Below are positions 46,200-56,323 of a stretch of DNA of 64,000 nt, one piece after another. The DNA is taken from the NCBI RefSeq assembly GCF_008065115.1, contig NZ_CP042913.1, positions 1,772,338-1,836,337 on the forward strand, written 5' to 3'. This DNA is from Bythopirellula goksoeyrii. Lineage in GTDB: Bacteria > Planctomycetota > Planctomycetia > Pirellulales > Lacipirellulaceae. Within the stretch, counting starts at the first letter, position 1, and each line of letters starts with the position of its first letter. Below the pieces are notes generated by a model, which had not been told where the DNA came from, did not search any database, and saw nothing but the letters and a program-made list of their open reading frames with translations. Both the position numbers and the translations under genes were made by a program.

Positions 46200-46946
46200 A
46201 TGGGCCGAGTCATTTGCATTGCCAATCAAAAAGGAGGCGTGGGCAAGACCACCACAGCCCTCAATCTGGCTACGCTCTTGGCAATTGCTGGGCAGAGGAC
46301 TTTGCTCGTGGATTTAGATCCGCAATGCAATGCTACCAGCGGATTGGGGCATAAAGCGACCGCACGCCATGCCTTGATCGATAGCAAACCTCTTCGGGAG
46401 TCGTTTGTCACCACGGCTCAGGCGAACCTTTCTCTATTGCCGGGGGCGCGGAGCTTTCAAGATGTCGATGCGCTTGCCCACTCGACCGACAGTCAGTCGA
46501 GCATGCTAGCAACCCATCTGGCTGGTAGCCTGGGGTCGTTCGACACCGTGCTGATCGATTGCCCCCCTTCACTGGGACAGCTCACGCGGACGGCCCTCGC
46601 GAGTGCTAGCGAAGTGTTGATGCCGATCCAATGTGAATTTTTCGCGATGGAAGGCCTGACCCAAATGATCGACGTAATCCGACAAGTGATGCAGCGGCCA
46701 AATAGCCGATTATCATTTGGCGGGATTCTGCTCACGATGTACGACGCCAGCTTGGAATTGACCACCGAGGTGGACCGCGAAGTGAGAGAATTCTTCGGAG
46801 AGATTGTATTTCAAACTGTCATACCGCGCGACGTCGCAGTCTCGGAGGCCCCGAGTCACGGATGTTCGGTTGTAGAATACGCACCCCGTTCGCGGGGGGC
46901 ACGCGCTTTTGTTGAACTTTGCCTGGAGGTAATGGACCGTGAATAA
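46200..46946 (+). CDS. parA: Chromosome partitioning ATPase ParA (Soj)
   Basis: ParA binds DNA non-specifically when ATP-bound and moves ParB-parS complexes. The 248-residue length is that of chromosomal Soj-type proteins with no extra N-terminal DNA-binding domain. The deviant Walker A is KGGVGKTTTALNLA with the early signature Lys, then LLVDLDPQCNATSG and VLIDCPPSLGQLTRTAL. It is 90 bases after three parS sites and overlaps parB by 8 bases, forming a coupled operon. ParB bound at these parS sites may also regulate it. Confidence 0.95.
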   Translation: MGRVICIANQKGGVGKTTTALNLATLLAIAGQRTLLVDLDPQCNATSGLGHKATARHALIDSKPLRESFVTTAQANLSLLPGARSFQDVDALAHSTDSQSSMLATHLAGSLGSFDTVLIDCPPSLGQLTRTALASASEVLMPIQCEFFAMEGLTQMIDVIRQVMQRPNSRLSFGGILLTMYDASLELTTEVDREVREFFGEIVFQTVIPRDVAVSEAPSHGCSVVEYAPRSRGARAFVELCLEVMDRE

Positions 46947-47913
46947 AGATCGCCGATTAGGTCGTGGCCTGGAAGCCTTGCTAGGAATCAATGGAGAAAA
47001 TGCCGCTCCCAACCCGGAGGCCGCCGCTGGAGAGAGTCCTGCCAGTGAACCCCGACTCTCAGGTGGCGGGGATGGTCAGCAATGGATCGATCTCGGTTTG
47101 ATCGATGCCAACCCTTATCAGCCACGTCAGCAATTCGACGAGGCCGAGATCGCCGACCTGTGTGACAGCATCCGCACCCATGGCTTCTTGCAGCCGATTG
47201 TCGTCCGTCCATTTGAAGGGCGCTACCAAATCGTTGCCGGCGAGCGTCGCCACCGGGCAGCGAAACTGGCCAACTGGGAGCAGGTGCCTGTCCTGGTCCG
47301 CGAGGTGGAAGATCGTGAATTGGCTGAGCTGGCGATTGTCGAAAACATCCAACGCAAGGATCTCAACGCCTTGGAAAAGGCCTCGTCCTTCCATCGCTAT
47401 TTGCAAGAATACGGCTGCACTCAAGAAGAGCTGGCCAGCCGAGTAAACATAGACCGTTCGACAGTTGCCAACCTCATTCGGCTCTTGGAGCTTCCCGAGG
47501 AAGTGAAGTCCTTGATCCTGGCCGGCGACATCAGCCAGGGACATGGTCGGGCGCTGTTGCCGCTGGGAGACGAAGCAGAGCAGATCACCTTTGCCCAGCG
47601 AATCAGCCAGGAAACCCTCTCTGTGCGGGCGACCGAAAGGCTTGTCCAGGAGCATATCGAGCAGGCAGACGAGGCGCCATTTTCAGTATTTTCCGGGGAA
47701 AAGCCCGCTAGAACGGCGGCTGTCCACTCAGCGTCGGACCATCTTTCCCAGCTCGAAGAGCAATTGCGGCTTGCGCTAGGAACCAAAGTGGATCTCAAAC
47801 AGTCGGCGCGAGGGAAGGGCAAAATCACGATCCATTTCAACAGCCACGAAGAATTCGACCGCTTACGGCAACTGCTGGACGGTTCGGACGGATCCTTACG
47901 CGAGGCAGGATAG
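46939..47913 (+). CDS. parB: Chromosome partitioning protein ParB (Spo0J)
   Basis: A 324-residue ParB with GTG start 46939. The central N-terminal domain has the CTP/arginine-rich box IVAGERRHRAAKLANW and AIVENIQRKDLNALEKA; the helix-turn-helix that reads parS is CTQEELASRVNIDRSTVANLIRLLELP. The C-terminus (about 260-320) is the dimerisation domain. An acidic N-terminal linker (residues 10-50) precedes the core. The three parS sites upstream of parA are its evident targets. The stop codon lies inside a small perfect hairpin. Confidence 0.95.
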   Translation: MNKDRRLGRGLEALLGINGENAAPNPEAAAGESPASEPRLSGGGDGQQWIDLGLIDANPYQPRQQFDEAEIADLCDSIRTHGFLQPIVVRPFEGRYQIVAGERRHRAAKLANWEQVPVLVREVEDRELAELAIVENIQRKDLNALEKASSFHRYLQEYGCTQEELASRVNIDRSTVANLIRLLELPEEVKSLILAGDISQGHGRALLPLGDEAEQITFAQRISQETLSVRATERLVQEHIEQADEAPFSVFSGEKPARTAAVHSASDHLSQLEEQLRLALGTKVDLKQSARGKGKITIHFNSHEEFDRLRQLLDGSDGSLREAG

Positions 47914-47930
47914 TGTTCGTATGAACACTA
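47911..47930 (+). terminator. Hairpin overlapping parB stop
   Basis: TAGTGTTC (47911-47918) and GAACACTA (47923-47930) form a perfect eight-pair stem around GTAT; the first three bases are the parB stop codon. No T tract follows, so terminator activity is uncertain. Confidence 0.4.
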
Positions 47931-47934
47931 CCAA

Positions 47935-47963
47935 TTGCCGGTTAGCGTGCGAATCGGTATGAT
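47935..47963 (+). promoter_or_regulatory. Sigma-70-like promoter of tRNA-Pro
   Basis: TTGCCG at 47935-47940 and TATGAT at 47958-47963, separated by 17 bases. Transcription would start about 30 bases before the tRNA. Confidence 0.5.
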
Positions 47964-47998
47964 CTGTGATTCTCGCCATCCAACGGCTGTCGAGAACT

Positions 47999-48073
47999 CG
48001 GGGCGTAGCTCAGCCTGGCTAGAGCGCCTGCTTTGGGAGCAGGAGGCCGCATGTTCGAATCATGTCGCCCCGA
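47999..48073 (+). tRNA. tRNA-Pro (anticodon TGG)
   Basis: The cloverleaf folds by eye. The acceptor stem CGGGGCG pairs with CGCCCCG, and the leading C pairing with G is the proline-tRNA hallmark. The anticodon stem CCTGC/GCAGG holds the loop TTTGGGA, giving anticodon TGG. The T arm is GCATG TTCGAAT CATGT with one G-T pair. The discriminator base is A48073; CCA is not encoded. Confidence 0.96.
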
Positions 48074-48244
48074 CTTTCTTTAAGTTGTTACATTTAAATA
48101 TGTTACGTCAATTCGTTTTTCAAAAAGCTTTCGGAAGCTGGCAATCAGTCTCTTTGAATTGCCTTACTCAACTCCCGTGCTTCCCTACGGCGCGTTCCCA
48201 TTGCCTATCCAAACTCGAATTGGAAAGAGGCCCAAAATAAAGTG

Positions 48245-48272
48245 ACCGGCCAACGGAAATCCGTTGGCCGGT
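48245..48272 (-). terminator. Intrinsic terminator for the leftward gene at 48302
   Basis: A 13-pair perfect stem (arms 48245-48257 and 48260-48272, core CCGGCCAACGGA) with an AA loop. Read on the minus strand it is followed by TCACTTTATTTT, a T-rich tail, 29 bases after the stop codon of the leftward gene. Confidence 0.75.
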
Positions 48273-48301
48273 AAGAATGTTATCACGTCTGGGAGCCGGA
48301 G

Positions 48302-48928
48302 CTAGCGAGAGCGTTGGTCGCGGACGATTGGTGCTTTTCGCGTCGCCCGTTGGTCGCGTACATTCGCGCCCCCATTTACTGCCGTTTGAACTCCCCAGGG
48401 GCGTCTTTGGGCTGGGGTCACCGATTGACCGGTGCTGCGGTCGGGGTACTTCAAGGCGATCGTCGCAACGATTGCGTCGGCCGCACTTTCCCAATTGCCA
48501 TCATAACTGCGGCCAAGTTCCCGAATTGTCGATTCAATCTTCTCCTCAAGAATCTTCACACCGAGTAATTTGCCCGCTACCTGACTCGCATAGGGTGCCA
48601 AACCACCCCGATCAATCTTGATTTCAATAGACGTTACCCGCCCATTGGACTTGCTGATCGTGTAGTAGACCTGATCGTCATCACGAAAGCTTAGGTGATG
48701 CGAGATTTGGCCAGTAATGGTCGTGCTGTTGTCAGTACGTACCACGCGGGCCTTCTTGATATTGAACTCGTGATTCATCACCTTGATTTTCTTGACTTCT
48801 GGGCCATTGATGGCGTGCTGAGCAGCCAATTCAAGACGAGTCTCTGCATGCACCGACAAAGTGAATGTGGCCATGGCAATCAATACGAGCGAAACAATAC
48901 CAACCAATCGAAAAACTAAAGTACACAT
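48302..48928 (-). CDS. Secreted protein of unknown function
   Basis: Not recognised. The 208-residue product has a signal peptide (VSLVLIAMATFTLSVHAE) and GAGGAG 8 bases before its ATG. The mature part starts TRLELAAQHAINGPEVKKIKV and continues with beta-rich sequence (VYYTISKSNGRVTSIEIKIDRGG). A basic tail ends it (RDQRATRKAPIVRDQRSR), with a repeated RDQR. It stands alone, with a strong terminator behind it and a 530-base empty region before it. A periplasmic or envelope location is likely. Confidence 0.65.
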   Translation of the reverse strand: MCTLVFRLVGIVSLVLIAMATFTLSVHAETRLELAAQHAINGPEVKKIKVMNHEFNIKKARVVRTDNSTTITGQISHHLSFRDDDQVYYTISKSNGRVTSIEIKIDRGGLAPYASQVAGKLLGVKILEEKIESTIRELGRSYDGNWESAADAIVATIALKYPDRSTGQSVTPAQRRPWGVQTAVNGGANVRDQRATRKAPIVRDQRSR

Positions 48929-49462
48929 CTTTCATTCTCCTCAAATAGGGTTCCAAAAACTTTCGAAGGCGTACCAACCAGGAAACGCCCACCACTGCCC
49001 TATCAAGCGAGGGAAATGGACTGATGTTACTTGGATTTTTGGCGGACTTTTTGGAAGGCCAACTATGACTTCTCGCAGAGCAGACGAGCTGAGACTTCGC
49101 AACACCACTCCACAGCTCTCCAGCCTTGCCGCTCCTCCAAGGTCCAGGAACCGCCCTTGTGAAATTTCACAACAATTGAACCCCCGAATCACATGGACGC
49201 TCGTTCTCTGCAATCGAAAATGGAACTATTGATTCAAGCTATTCTTGCAGATTGTCCTTGTATCCTCCCAGAATTCGCCAATCGACTAATTGATCCGATG
49301 AGCGCGATCAATTGTTAAGAATTCGTGAAGCACCAATAAGATTTGGTTGCTGTTCATGAGGCAAATACTCGTGCAACCAACACGGAGAAACGTGTCTCAT
49401 GACAAGTGCTGCAAGTACTTGAACGACTTTTCCAATCACGAAATCGATCTGAATAAGTGCGT
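48929..49462. other. Intergenic region upstream of metallophosphoesterase gene
   Basis: 534 bases with no supported gene; the open frames crossing it look like chance. The perfect palindrome CAAGTACTTG at 49412-49421 is 42 bases before the next start and recurs at 57997-58006 before a DUF1559 gene. Both divergent promoters should be here. Confidence 0.45.
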
Positions 49463-51760
49463 ATGATGAACGAGATATCGCAAAAACTATCCATATACCA
49501 ACTGCTCTTCATTGTCACTCTGAGTCTTTGGCATTTGTTTGGCGACGCTCAAATCGCGGTCGCCGAGGCGTTGCCGATTCAACCAGGTTCATGGACGCTG
49601 GCCGTGTTGCCTGACACGCAAGATTACACGGAATTTGGACTCTCTCACTTCACGACTCAGACCCAGTGGATCGCTGATCATGCAGTGTCACACAATATCC
49701 AATACGTACTCCACGAAGGCGATGTGACCGAGCACAACAATACGACCCAGTGGGATCGGGGTCTCACGTCGATGAATATCCTCAATGGTGTAGTGCCCTA
49801 TGCGATTGCCCCCGGGAACCATGACTACGGTCCGAGTGGTTTCTCGGCGAACCGAAATACCTTGTTCAACGATCCTGGCTACTTTGGTGCGGGCTCCCCT
49901 TATGCCAATCAAGCTTCAGTCGGGGGTTTCTTCGAAGCCGGCAAGACGGATAATTCCTACCACACTTTTAGCGCGGGTGGGCAAGACTGGTTGGTGTTGG
50001 CCATGGAATGGGCGCCTCGAGATAGTGTGCTGACTTGGGCAAATCAGGTTGTTACGGATCATCCTGACCATCAAGCCATGCTTGTGACTCACGCCTACAT
50101 GTACTACGACGAAACTCGCTACGACTGGGCAACCAAGGGTACGACCCAGCAGTGGAATCCTCACAGCTACCCATTGGAAAACAATCCCGGTGAAACGGTC
50201 AACGATGGCCAAGAAATTTGGGACGGCCTCGTATCACAGCATGAAAACTTCCGTTTCACCTTTAGTGGGCATGTTCTTGGCGATGGCACCGGTTTTCTCA
50301 GCAGCGCTGGCGACCAAGGGAACATCGTGCACCAGATGCTGTCCAACTACCAGTTCAAAACCCAGGGTGGCAACGGCGACATGCGGCTCTTGGAGTTCTT
50401 GCCCGATGGCGAGACAGTTATCGTGAGGACCTACTCCCCAGTATTGGATCGCTATGACACCAAATATGACCAAGAATTCATACTCAATCTGAACGAGTTG
50501 CGTGAACCACTTGCGCCTCCCATCAATGAGCGCTCAGTTGCCGCCAATCTACTTGTCGGAGGCTCCACCACCAATGGAAGCAATGCCGTTGGACCGGTCA
50601 CCGTCCCGCAGAGTTCGCTCCCAGGGATCGGAACATTTCAACTGAATCGGGGCGACTATCAACTCTCTGTTGGTGGCCAGGGCATGGAGTACAAGCGGGG
50701 CATTTTGCTCGCCAGCATCACTCAGAATCTTCGAGATGGGTTGCGGGCCACAGTAGAAGCGGGGCGCAATAGCTTCGAAGACGGCCTTATGGCCTTGTCT
50801 CTCACTCAAGCTGGGGCGGCGGGGCTAACGGAAGTGAATTTTAATAACTCCGTGGCTTGGTTTGATTTTCGAGCCGGTTGGCAAGGAGCCCATGTGAATG
50901 CGAATGGTTCTTTGGCGACGGATGCCTTCCAGGGAGTTGATCAGTCGATGCTCTCCAAACAGGCTGCCGGAAGATACACATTGGATATGGGGGTACATTC
51001 CCAAACCGATGGACTCTTGTTTGCCATCGGCAACAACAATAGCAATGTCGTGGTTCAAACTGCGCCACATAGCGACGGAAGCGGCTGGGATCTGCGCGTC
51101 CAAAGCAATGTCAGTAATTTTTCCGGCACGGGGATTGATCAGGACTTCAGTTTTCTCTATCTCCCGTACGATACCGAGGGCCTTGTTGGTGGGCTCTATG
51201 AAGGTGCCAACGATTCTCACATCTCATCGGTTGGAACTTTCACGATGACTCGACTATCAGCAGGCGAGTATGAATTGACGATTCCAAACGAGTCGCCCGA
51301 AACGGGTATGTTAATCCTTACCGTAAGCGATGATTTTTTTAACGGTTCAATCACTGCCCCGAATGATAACTTCCTGACCTATGAACCGACCCTTTCGGGA
51401 AGCTTCATGATCAACGCCTTCGATCTACCCAGTCTCAGCATGGAAGACACCAGTTTCTCCTGGGCCTTCATCAGTTTTGACGATCCACTCGCACCTGCGA
51501 CGATTGCTTCGGCCGATTTCAATGAGGATGGGTCGGTGGACGGCGCTGATTTTCTCATTTGGCAACGTGGCGTGAATTCCGCAGCCGGGTTGGCCAACGG
51601 GGATGCAGACAATAGCGGCTTCGTGGATGGCGATGACCTGGCGATTTGGCAGGATCAGTATGGTACGGACGGCATGAATGCCCCGTTGTCAGTGGTTCCG
51701 GAACCTACGGCACTACTTCTGATCGTCTTAGGACTGTTGGTACCAAACCGTATTAGGTAA
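49463..51760 (+). CDS. Secreted calcineurin-like phosphoesterase, dockerin-like and PEP-CTERM
   Basis: About 765 residues from ATG 49463 (GTG 49457 also in frame). Signal peptide: [21 protein letters not shown]. The metallophosphoesterase domain (about 40-330) has [42 protein letters not shown] and FSGHVLGDG, covering the expected metal ligands. A beta-rich region of about 350 residues follows. Near the end are two calcium-loop dockerin-like stretches ([38 protein letters not shown]), then the sorting signal [17 protein letters not shown]. It ends 4 bases from a convergent paralogue. The substrate is unknown. Confidence 0.85.
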   Translation: MMNEISQKLSIYQLLFIVTLSLWHLFGDAQIAVAEALPIQPGSWTLAVLPDTQDYTEFGLSHFTTQTQWIADHAVSHNIQYVLHEGDVTEHNNTTQWDRGLTSMNILNGVVPYAIAPGNHDYGPSGFSANRNTLFNDPGYFGAGSPYANQASVGGFFEAGKTDNSYHTFSAGGQDWLVLAMEWAPRDSVLTWANQVVTDHPDHQAMLVTHAYMYYDETRYDWATKGTTQQWNPHSYPLENNPGETVNDGQEIWDGLVSQHENFRFTFSGHVLGDGTGFLSSAGDQGNIVHQMLSNYQFKTQGGNGDMRLLEFLPDGETVIVRTYSPVLDRYDTKYDQEFILNLNELREPLAPPINERSVAANLLVGGSTTNGSNAVGPVTVPQSSLPGIGTFQLNRGDYQLSVGGQGMEYKRGILLASITQNLRDGLRATVEAGRNSFEDGLMALSLTQAGAAGLTEVNFNNSVAWFDFRAGWQGAHVNANGSLATDAFQGVDQSMLSKQAAGRYTLDMGVHSQTDGLLFAIGNNNSNVVVQTAPHSDGSGWDLRVQSNVSNFSGTGIDQDFSFLYLPYDTEGLVGGLYEGANDSHISSVGTFTMTRLSAGEYELTIPNESPETGMLILTVSDDFFNGSITAPNDNFLTYEPTLSGSFMINAFDLPSLSMEDTSFSWAFISFDDPLAPATIASADFNEDGSVDGADFLIWQRGVNSAAGLANGDADNSGFVDGDDLAIWQDQYGTDGMNAPLSVVPEPTALLLIVLGLLVPNRIR

Positions 51761-51764
51761 CACT

Positions 51765-53753
51765 TTATCCCACTCGCCGAGGGCAGACGCACAAGATACT
51801 TGCAAAACCTAGTAGCAATGTGAGCGCCGAAGATTCGGGCACCATAATATTTGAAGCGAGTGTGGATTCCGGGAAGCCGAAGTTTGTCTGCCAAGCAAGC
51901 AAATCCTCGGGACTCAATTCATTGGGTGAATCCCCTCTCTGCCAGAGGAGAAAATCGTTCCCATCGACATCACCGTCACTGTCGAAGTCGCCATCGATTG
52001 GTTGAGAAACTAGAGACAATTGAATCGTAAAGTACTCGTCCGTGGCATAACTCCATTGGTCGAGATAAGGCGAGTAAGATTTGACAGTAACCGTTTGCCC
52101 GTTCGGTGAAAACTCCAAGAAACGAATCCAGCCCTCACCCCCTGCTGTACGGTTTTGTTGGTCTACCAACATTTGGTAAACGTTGTTGCCATTGTCGGCT
52201 TGTTCCAGTTGATAGGGAAATCCATCGAATTCATCGAACTGATGCCCCGTGATCACCAAAGGCATGTTTTCACGCCCTTTGACTAGCTTGTCCCAGAGTT
52301 CCTTGCCATCGTTGGCCCCCGTCGCCCAGCCGTAGGAGTGGGGATTGTAGATTGATTCAACATGGTTGACCTCGCCGTCGCGAACCTGATCGTGCGTTAG
52401 GCTCTGAGGATCATTGGGGTCCACGGGCGAAGCGTCAAACCAGCGGCCCCCGTCAAACATATAGGCATGCGTGAGGAGAATTGCCCGATGGTCGGGATGG
52501 GAATCTAGCACCGCATTGGCCCAATCTAAAACCTCGTCCCGCGGTCCAAATTCCAAGGCCATGACAATCGTTTCTTCGCCGTTGGCTTCGAAGGTATGAA
52601 ACGTGTTGAGCATGCTATTCGGCTCTGCCGGGTAGTTGCCTCCGAGGGTGGATTGATTGGCGTAAGGTGATCCGACACCGAATCGATTGGCCTGGTTGAA
52701 TTGCGAAACATTGCGATTGTTGGCGTAATCATGATTTCCCGGTGCAATGGCATAGGGAACCTGAGCATTGTCGAGAGTGCTCATCGCGGCAGTAGCATTG
52801 TTCCACTGCGTGGTGTCATCAAAATTCACCACATCGCCCACATGGAGCACCATCTGGATGTTCCGGCTGTTGGCGTTGTCTGCCAGCCATTGGGTTTGTT
52901 GGGCATAAATATCGGGGCGGAACTGACTATAGTTCTGGGTATCGCCCAAGATGGCGATCGTATAGGAGCCGGGCGATACATCTGCAGGATTGTCCATGAA
53001 CACTTGCCCGGACACTCCTGTCCCTTGGGCATTGGCACCGCCAAGCTGTAGGAGTTCACTGGAGCTCATCGCTCGATCCAGATAGCGATAGCTGCTTACA
53101 TAGCCTGGGGCCGTCTCATTGTTTTCATCTGCGAAGAGGTGAAAGGTTGGATCTAAGGCAAATCGGCTGCTGCTGGCATCTTGTTCGCCCACATAGCCAC
53201 CATTAATATACTTGTGCCAAGTACCGGACGAATCTCGAGTAATGGCAACTCGATTCCACTCGTCCGGACGAATCGCACCATGATATTGTCCACTAATACC
53301 TATTCCGCCCCATGGGACATTACGCACAAACAAGTCGCCGTCGTTTCCATTGGAGACACTCGTTTGCAAAAGGGGCCGCCACTGGATATCACTCGACTCG
53401 GGATACAAAATGTCCCAAATCATGGTGTATTCTTCCACGAGGGGAGAACCCCCGTGGGTAACGGTGTAACCTTGACCGGGTGTCGTAGCCGGAAACGCCA
53501 TCACCTGTTCGCTACCCGAACTATCGTAGATAGCGGGCAAACCGAGAGCAGCGGTAGTTCCATAACTAGAAAATGACGCTGTATCGCCCCGATAGCTAAG
53601 CGTGCTACTACCGACGTTGGCGCTGAGGTCTCCCTCGAAGTTCCAAATCGAATCAATCGCGCTGGCCGAATTTAAAGTGCATAGCAAGATCGCCAGGAGG
53701 GAGAACGAAACACCGAGGCGAGCAGCAGTAGGTCGTAGAGTAGCAATATTCAT
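51765..53753 (-). CDS. Secreted LamG-metallophosphoesterase protein with C-terminal sorting signal
   Basis: About 662 residues from ATG 53753, with GAGGA 6 bases before it; the frame is open to 53843. After the signal peptide (LLAILLCTLNSASA) comes a LamG-like domain (about 35-240). A metallophosphoesterase domain follows: [50 protein letters not shown] and VITGHQFDEFDG. One dockerin-like loop (DFDSDGDVDGNDFLLWQRG) and a shorter second half precede a PEP-type end (MVPESSALTLLLGFAS). The phosphoesterase half is clearly homologous to the convergent neighbour, pointing to an old duplication. Confidence 0.83.
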   Translation of the reverse strand: MNIATLRPTAARLGVSFSLLAILLCTLNSASAIDSIWNFEGDLSANVGSSTLSYRGDTASFSSYGTTAALGLPAIYDSSGSEQVMAFPATTPGQGYTVTHGGSPLVEEYTMIWDILYPESSDIQWRPLLQTSVSNGNDGDLFVRNVPWGGIGISGQYHGAIRPDEWNRVAITRDSSGTWHKYINGGYVGEQDASSSRFALDPTFHLFADENNETAPGYVSSYRYLDRAMSSSELLQLGGANAQGTGVSGQVFMDNPADVSPGSYTIAILGDTQNYSQFRPDIYAQQTQWLADNANSRNIQMVLHVGDVVNFDDTTQWNNATAAMSTLDNAQVPYAIAPGNHDYANNRNVSQFNQANRFGVGSPYANQSTLGGNYPAEPNSMLNTFHTFEANGEETIVMALEFGPRDEVLDWANAVLDSHPDHRAILLTHAYMFDGGRWFDASPVDPNDPQSLTHDQVRDGEVNHVESIYNPHSYGWATGANDGKELWDKLVKGRENMPLVITGHQFDEFDGFPYQLEQADNGNNVYQMLVDQQNRTAGGEGWIRFLEFSPNGQTVTVKSYSPYLDQWSYATDEYFTIQLSLVSQPIDGDFDSDGDVDGNDFLLWQRGDSPNELSPEDLLAWQTNFGFPESTLASNIMVPESSALTLLLGFASILCVCPRRVG

Positions 53754-53880
53754 CGGAATCCTCACAGGATAGGGCCCTCGGCGACGAGCTCTTTTTATGA
53801 AGCAGGATAAGAAAAAACGGTGGCTTCCCTCGCGGAAAACCACCGTACGTAGGCTTTCATTACTTCACTAAATCAGTCGA

Positions 53881-54768
53881 CTAGCTTCTTCGACGCACTG
53901 CGAACAAACTGGTCAGCCCCAGGCCGAATAGGATCATCGACGATGGCTCGGGAATCGGATCAGCCATAATCAGTGGAGTAGGGAACGGATTACCAGTCGC
54001 AGTCGACTGATCTTCCTCCCAACCACCCATGCCGGCAACTTGCGACGTTGTCAAAGCATGGTCCCAAGTCATGAAGGTACCAAGATTCCCCCATTGATCT
54101 TCCCAGTTATTATCTATCATGATGTGTACCTGGGGATCTAGTGAGAATCGGCCGTCAACTGGTTGCCCGGCTCCGTCCAGGAATAATTCACCATTAACGT
54201 AGACTCGAAAGAAATTGCCATTGTCAACAGATAGAACAACTCGATTCCAATTAGAGACGTCGTAGGACTCAGCCGAATATCCGACTGCACCGATGCCAAT
54301 CTGACCAGTAGGGTTGGTAAACAGGTCACCATCGCTAGCGCCAGTATCTACTACTGGAGTTCCTGTCTGGAGAAAACTATTCCAGGAGGTGAGGCCACTT
54401 GTCTGCCTAAAGTCCCATAGCAAAGTGTATTCATTAACATATGAACCACCACCATTGGGGCTTATCCCGTGAGTAGCGGTAAACCAGTCGTGACTACGAG
54501 TTTGAGCTGTGCCACCGTCCTGGTAAAGAAATGGAGTACTCTCCGTACCAATCTGTATTGAAACGTCGGGAAGATAGCCGCCGTTATTCACATTACTGTT
54601 AGACAAGTCTGTTCCGATGGTCGCGCCCATCGTCGCCCTGCCCGTGTTGTTATCTAGCGACTCGAATCGCCATAGTCCAGTTACACCACTGGGAACATTC
54701 ACCACAGCGGAAGCCACATTGGCGACGGCTACCATGCACATGGTTAGCATCATAGTTTTCTTATTCAT
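53881..54768 (-). CDS. LamG-like PEP-CTERM secreted protein
   Basis: About 295 residues from ATG 54768 (GGAG 8 bases upstream; a longer frame starts at 54870). A signal peptide (TMCMVAVANVASA) is followed by one LamG/concanavalin-type domain (GLWRFESLDNNTGRA, NRVVLSVDNGNFFRVYVNGELFLDG). It ends in the PEP-CTERM signal IPEPSSMILFGLGLTSLFAVRR. The LamG module resembles the N-terminal part of the neighbouring phosphoesterase (both have the ...YTLLWDFR/YTMIWDIL feature). A surface-linked binding protein is likely; the ligand is unknown. Confidence 0.78.
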   Translation of the reverse strand: MNKKTMMLTMCMVAVANVASAVVNVPSGVTGLWRFESLDNNTGRATMGATIGTDLSNSNVNNGGYLPDVSIQIGTESTPFLYQDGGTAQTRSHDWFTATHGISPNGGGSYVNEYTLLWDFRQTSGLTSWNSFLQTGTPVVDTGASDGDLFTNPTGQIGIGAVGYSAESYDVSNWNRVVLSVDNGNFFRVYVNGELFLDGAGQPVDGRFSLDPQVHIMIDNNWEDQWGNLGTFMTWDHALTTSQVAGMGGWEEDQSTATGNPFPTPLIMADPIPEPSSMILFGLGLTSLFAVRRRS

Positions 54769-55046
54769 GAGCGTTTCTCCAAAAAAAAGGTTGTCCTCAG
54801 TCAATGAACTACTCCCGAAGAGTAGAGCCGGGGACGAAATACCAAAGGTGCCAATTCTCAATACAAACAATCGAAAAAAGTTTTACGAAAAGCAGCTAAG
54901 GGAAGTCCACGAAGGAAACTTGCTGTGACTCCTCTATTCACCATTGTTATCAAAATCACACTTCCTTCAACTAGTTTTACCGCTGTTTCGCCTACCAATA
55001 ATTGTGATTTTTCACATGCTCCTGATTTGCTTCTAAGGTCCCACGT

Positions 55047-56240
55047 TTATCGTCGTGTCATCAAACCGCAAACGGCTGCAGCCATGAGCAATACCATCGC
55101 TGCTGGTTCTGGAACCGCCACCGCAGACACGAGTGGAGCAGTTCCATACTGATCCTGCCAAATGGTCAGATCCGTACTGTTGACACTGCCATCGTCGTTG
55201 GCATCGCCCTGGGCTAGAGTCGATCCATTTCCATAACCACGTTGCCAGATCAAGAAGTCTGATCCGTCGACAAATCCATCACCGTTGAAATCGGCATTCA
55301 TAGTTCCTGGGTCAGGCAATACATCGAACGAAAAACCGGCAATTCCGGCACCCGTACCGCCTCCCGTATTGGGGCCCGCTGTCGCCGCAAAGACAAAAGA
55401 GTCTCCCTCTTGAGCATTGATAATGTCGAAGAAATGCATGTCGACAAAACGGTCTTTCAGTTCACCAGAAAGAGTTCCTGTCTGCACCGGCGAACCGACA
55501 GGAACGGGCGTAGCCCCACTATTGTCATATTGCTGAAGAAAGACCTCAGTTGGGGCAAACCGCTCTGCGTCCATGCCGCCTGTCATAACGCCGATGCGGA
55601 ACGCCGAGGGAGTATTTGGTCCCACGGTGAATCCCCATCTTCCCGTTGGTGCGTTTTCAGGAATATTGCCGAGGATATCTGCCCCATCCAGAAATCCCAT
55701 TTTAACCCAGGGGTTTTGGCCGGTGTTGTTTCCGGCAGCAGCTTGAGGATAGTTAGTTCCGTCAAACGACCATTGCCTGGTACCATCAAACATCAGAGTT
55801 GGATCATCGATAAGAGAGTACGCATACCCTCCTACCAGTTTTGAGGACAAGATTTGGGAATCAGACACCCAGCTTGGTAGGTCAATTAGGTTGGGATAAT
55901 AAGTCATAAAGTAAGGGTCATCGATATCGACAGGTGCAAATGAAGTGCCACCTATTGTATTCGCGTTTGGATAGGAGAAAGTTGTAGCAAATAATGCATA
56001 ACCTTCCTTCCCATAGAAGTTTTCTGGATAAGCACCACTTCCGGTCGCATAAATGTTAGCGGAGGTGGATGTTCTCCAAGGGACTGTCACATAGGGAAGG
56101 CCTCCACCGGGAAAGAATCCATTGTCCAAATTGGCTTGAGAACCTACAAATTGCAAATTCACGCCGTACCCTGGACTCGTCGCTATAACAAAGCAAAACA
56201 GAGATACTGCAATAGTCAGTGTTGTTCGTGGTCGATTCAT
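55047..56240 (-). CDS. Secreted PEP-CTERM protein with dockerin-like segment
   Basis: About 397 residues from ATG 56240 with GAGGG about 8 bases before it. Signal peptide LTIAVSLFCFVIATSPGYG. The main part is beta-rich and not recognised (VGSQANLDNGFFPGG, VDIDDPYFMTYYP). Near the end are dockerin-like loops [19 protein letters not shown] and DANDDGSVNSTDLTIWQDQ, then the sorting signal AVPEPAAMVLLMAAAVCG. It follows a lipoprotein gene and a DUF1559 gene on the same strand, so the three probably form one unit. The role is unknown. Confidence 0.78.
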   Translation of the reverse strand: MNRPRTTLTIAVSLFCFVIATSPGYGVNLQFVGSQANLDNGFFPGGGLPYVTVPWRTSTSANIYATGSGAYPENFYGKEGYALFATTFSYPNANTIGGTSFAPVDIDDPYFMTYYPNLIDLPSWVSDSQILSSKLVGGYAYSLIDDPTLMFDGTRQWSFDGTNYPQAAAGNNTGQNPWVKMGFLDGADILGNIPENAPTGRWGFTVGPNTPSAFRIGVMTGGMDAERFAPTEVFLQQYDNSGATPVPVGSPVQTGTLSGELKDRFVDMHFFDIINAQEGDSFVFAATAGPNTGGGTGAGIAGFSFDVLPDPGTMNADFNGDGFVDGSDFLIWQRGYGNGSTLAQGDANDDGSVNSTDLTIWQDQYGTAPLVSAVAVPEPAAMVLLMAAAVCGLMTRR

Positions 56241-56323
56241 AGTTAATCCCTCAATTGAATTTTGGTCATATTGAAAACGTTCCTTGTCATTGCAATGTTG
56301 CAATTTGTGGCCAGTCATCTTAA

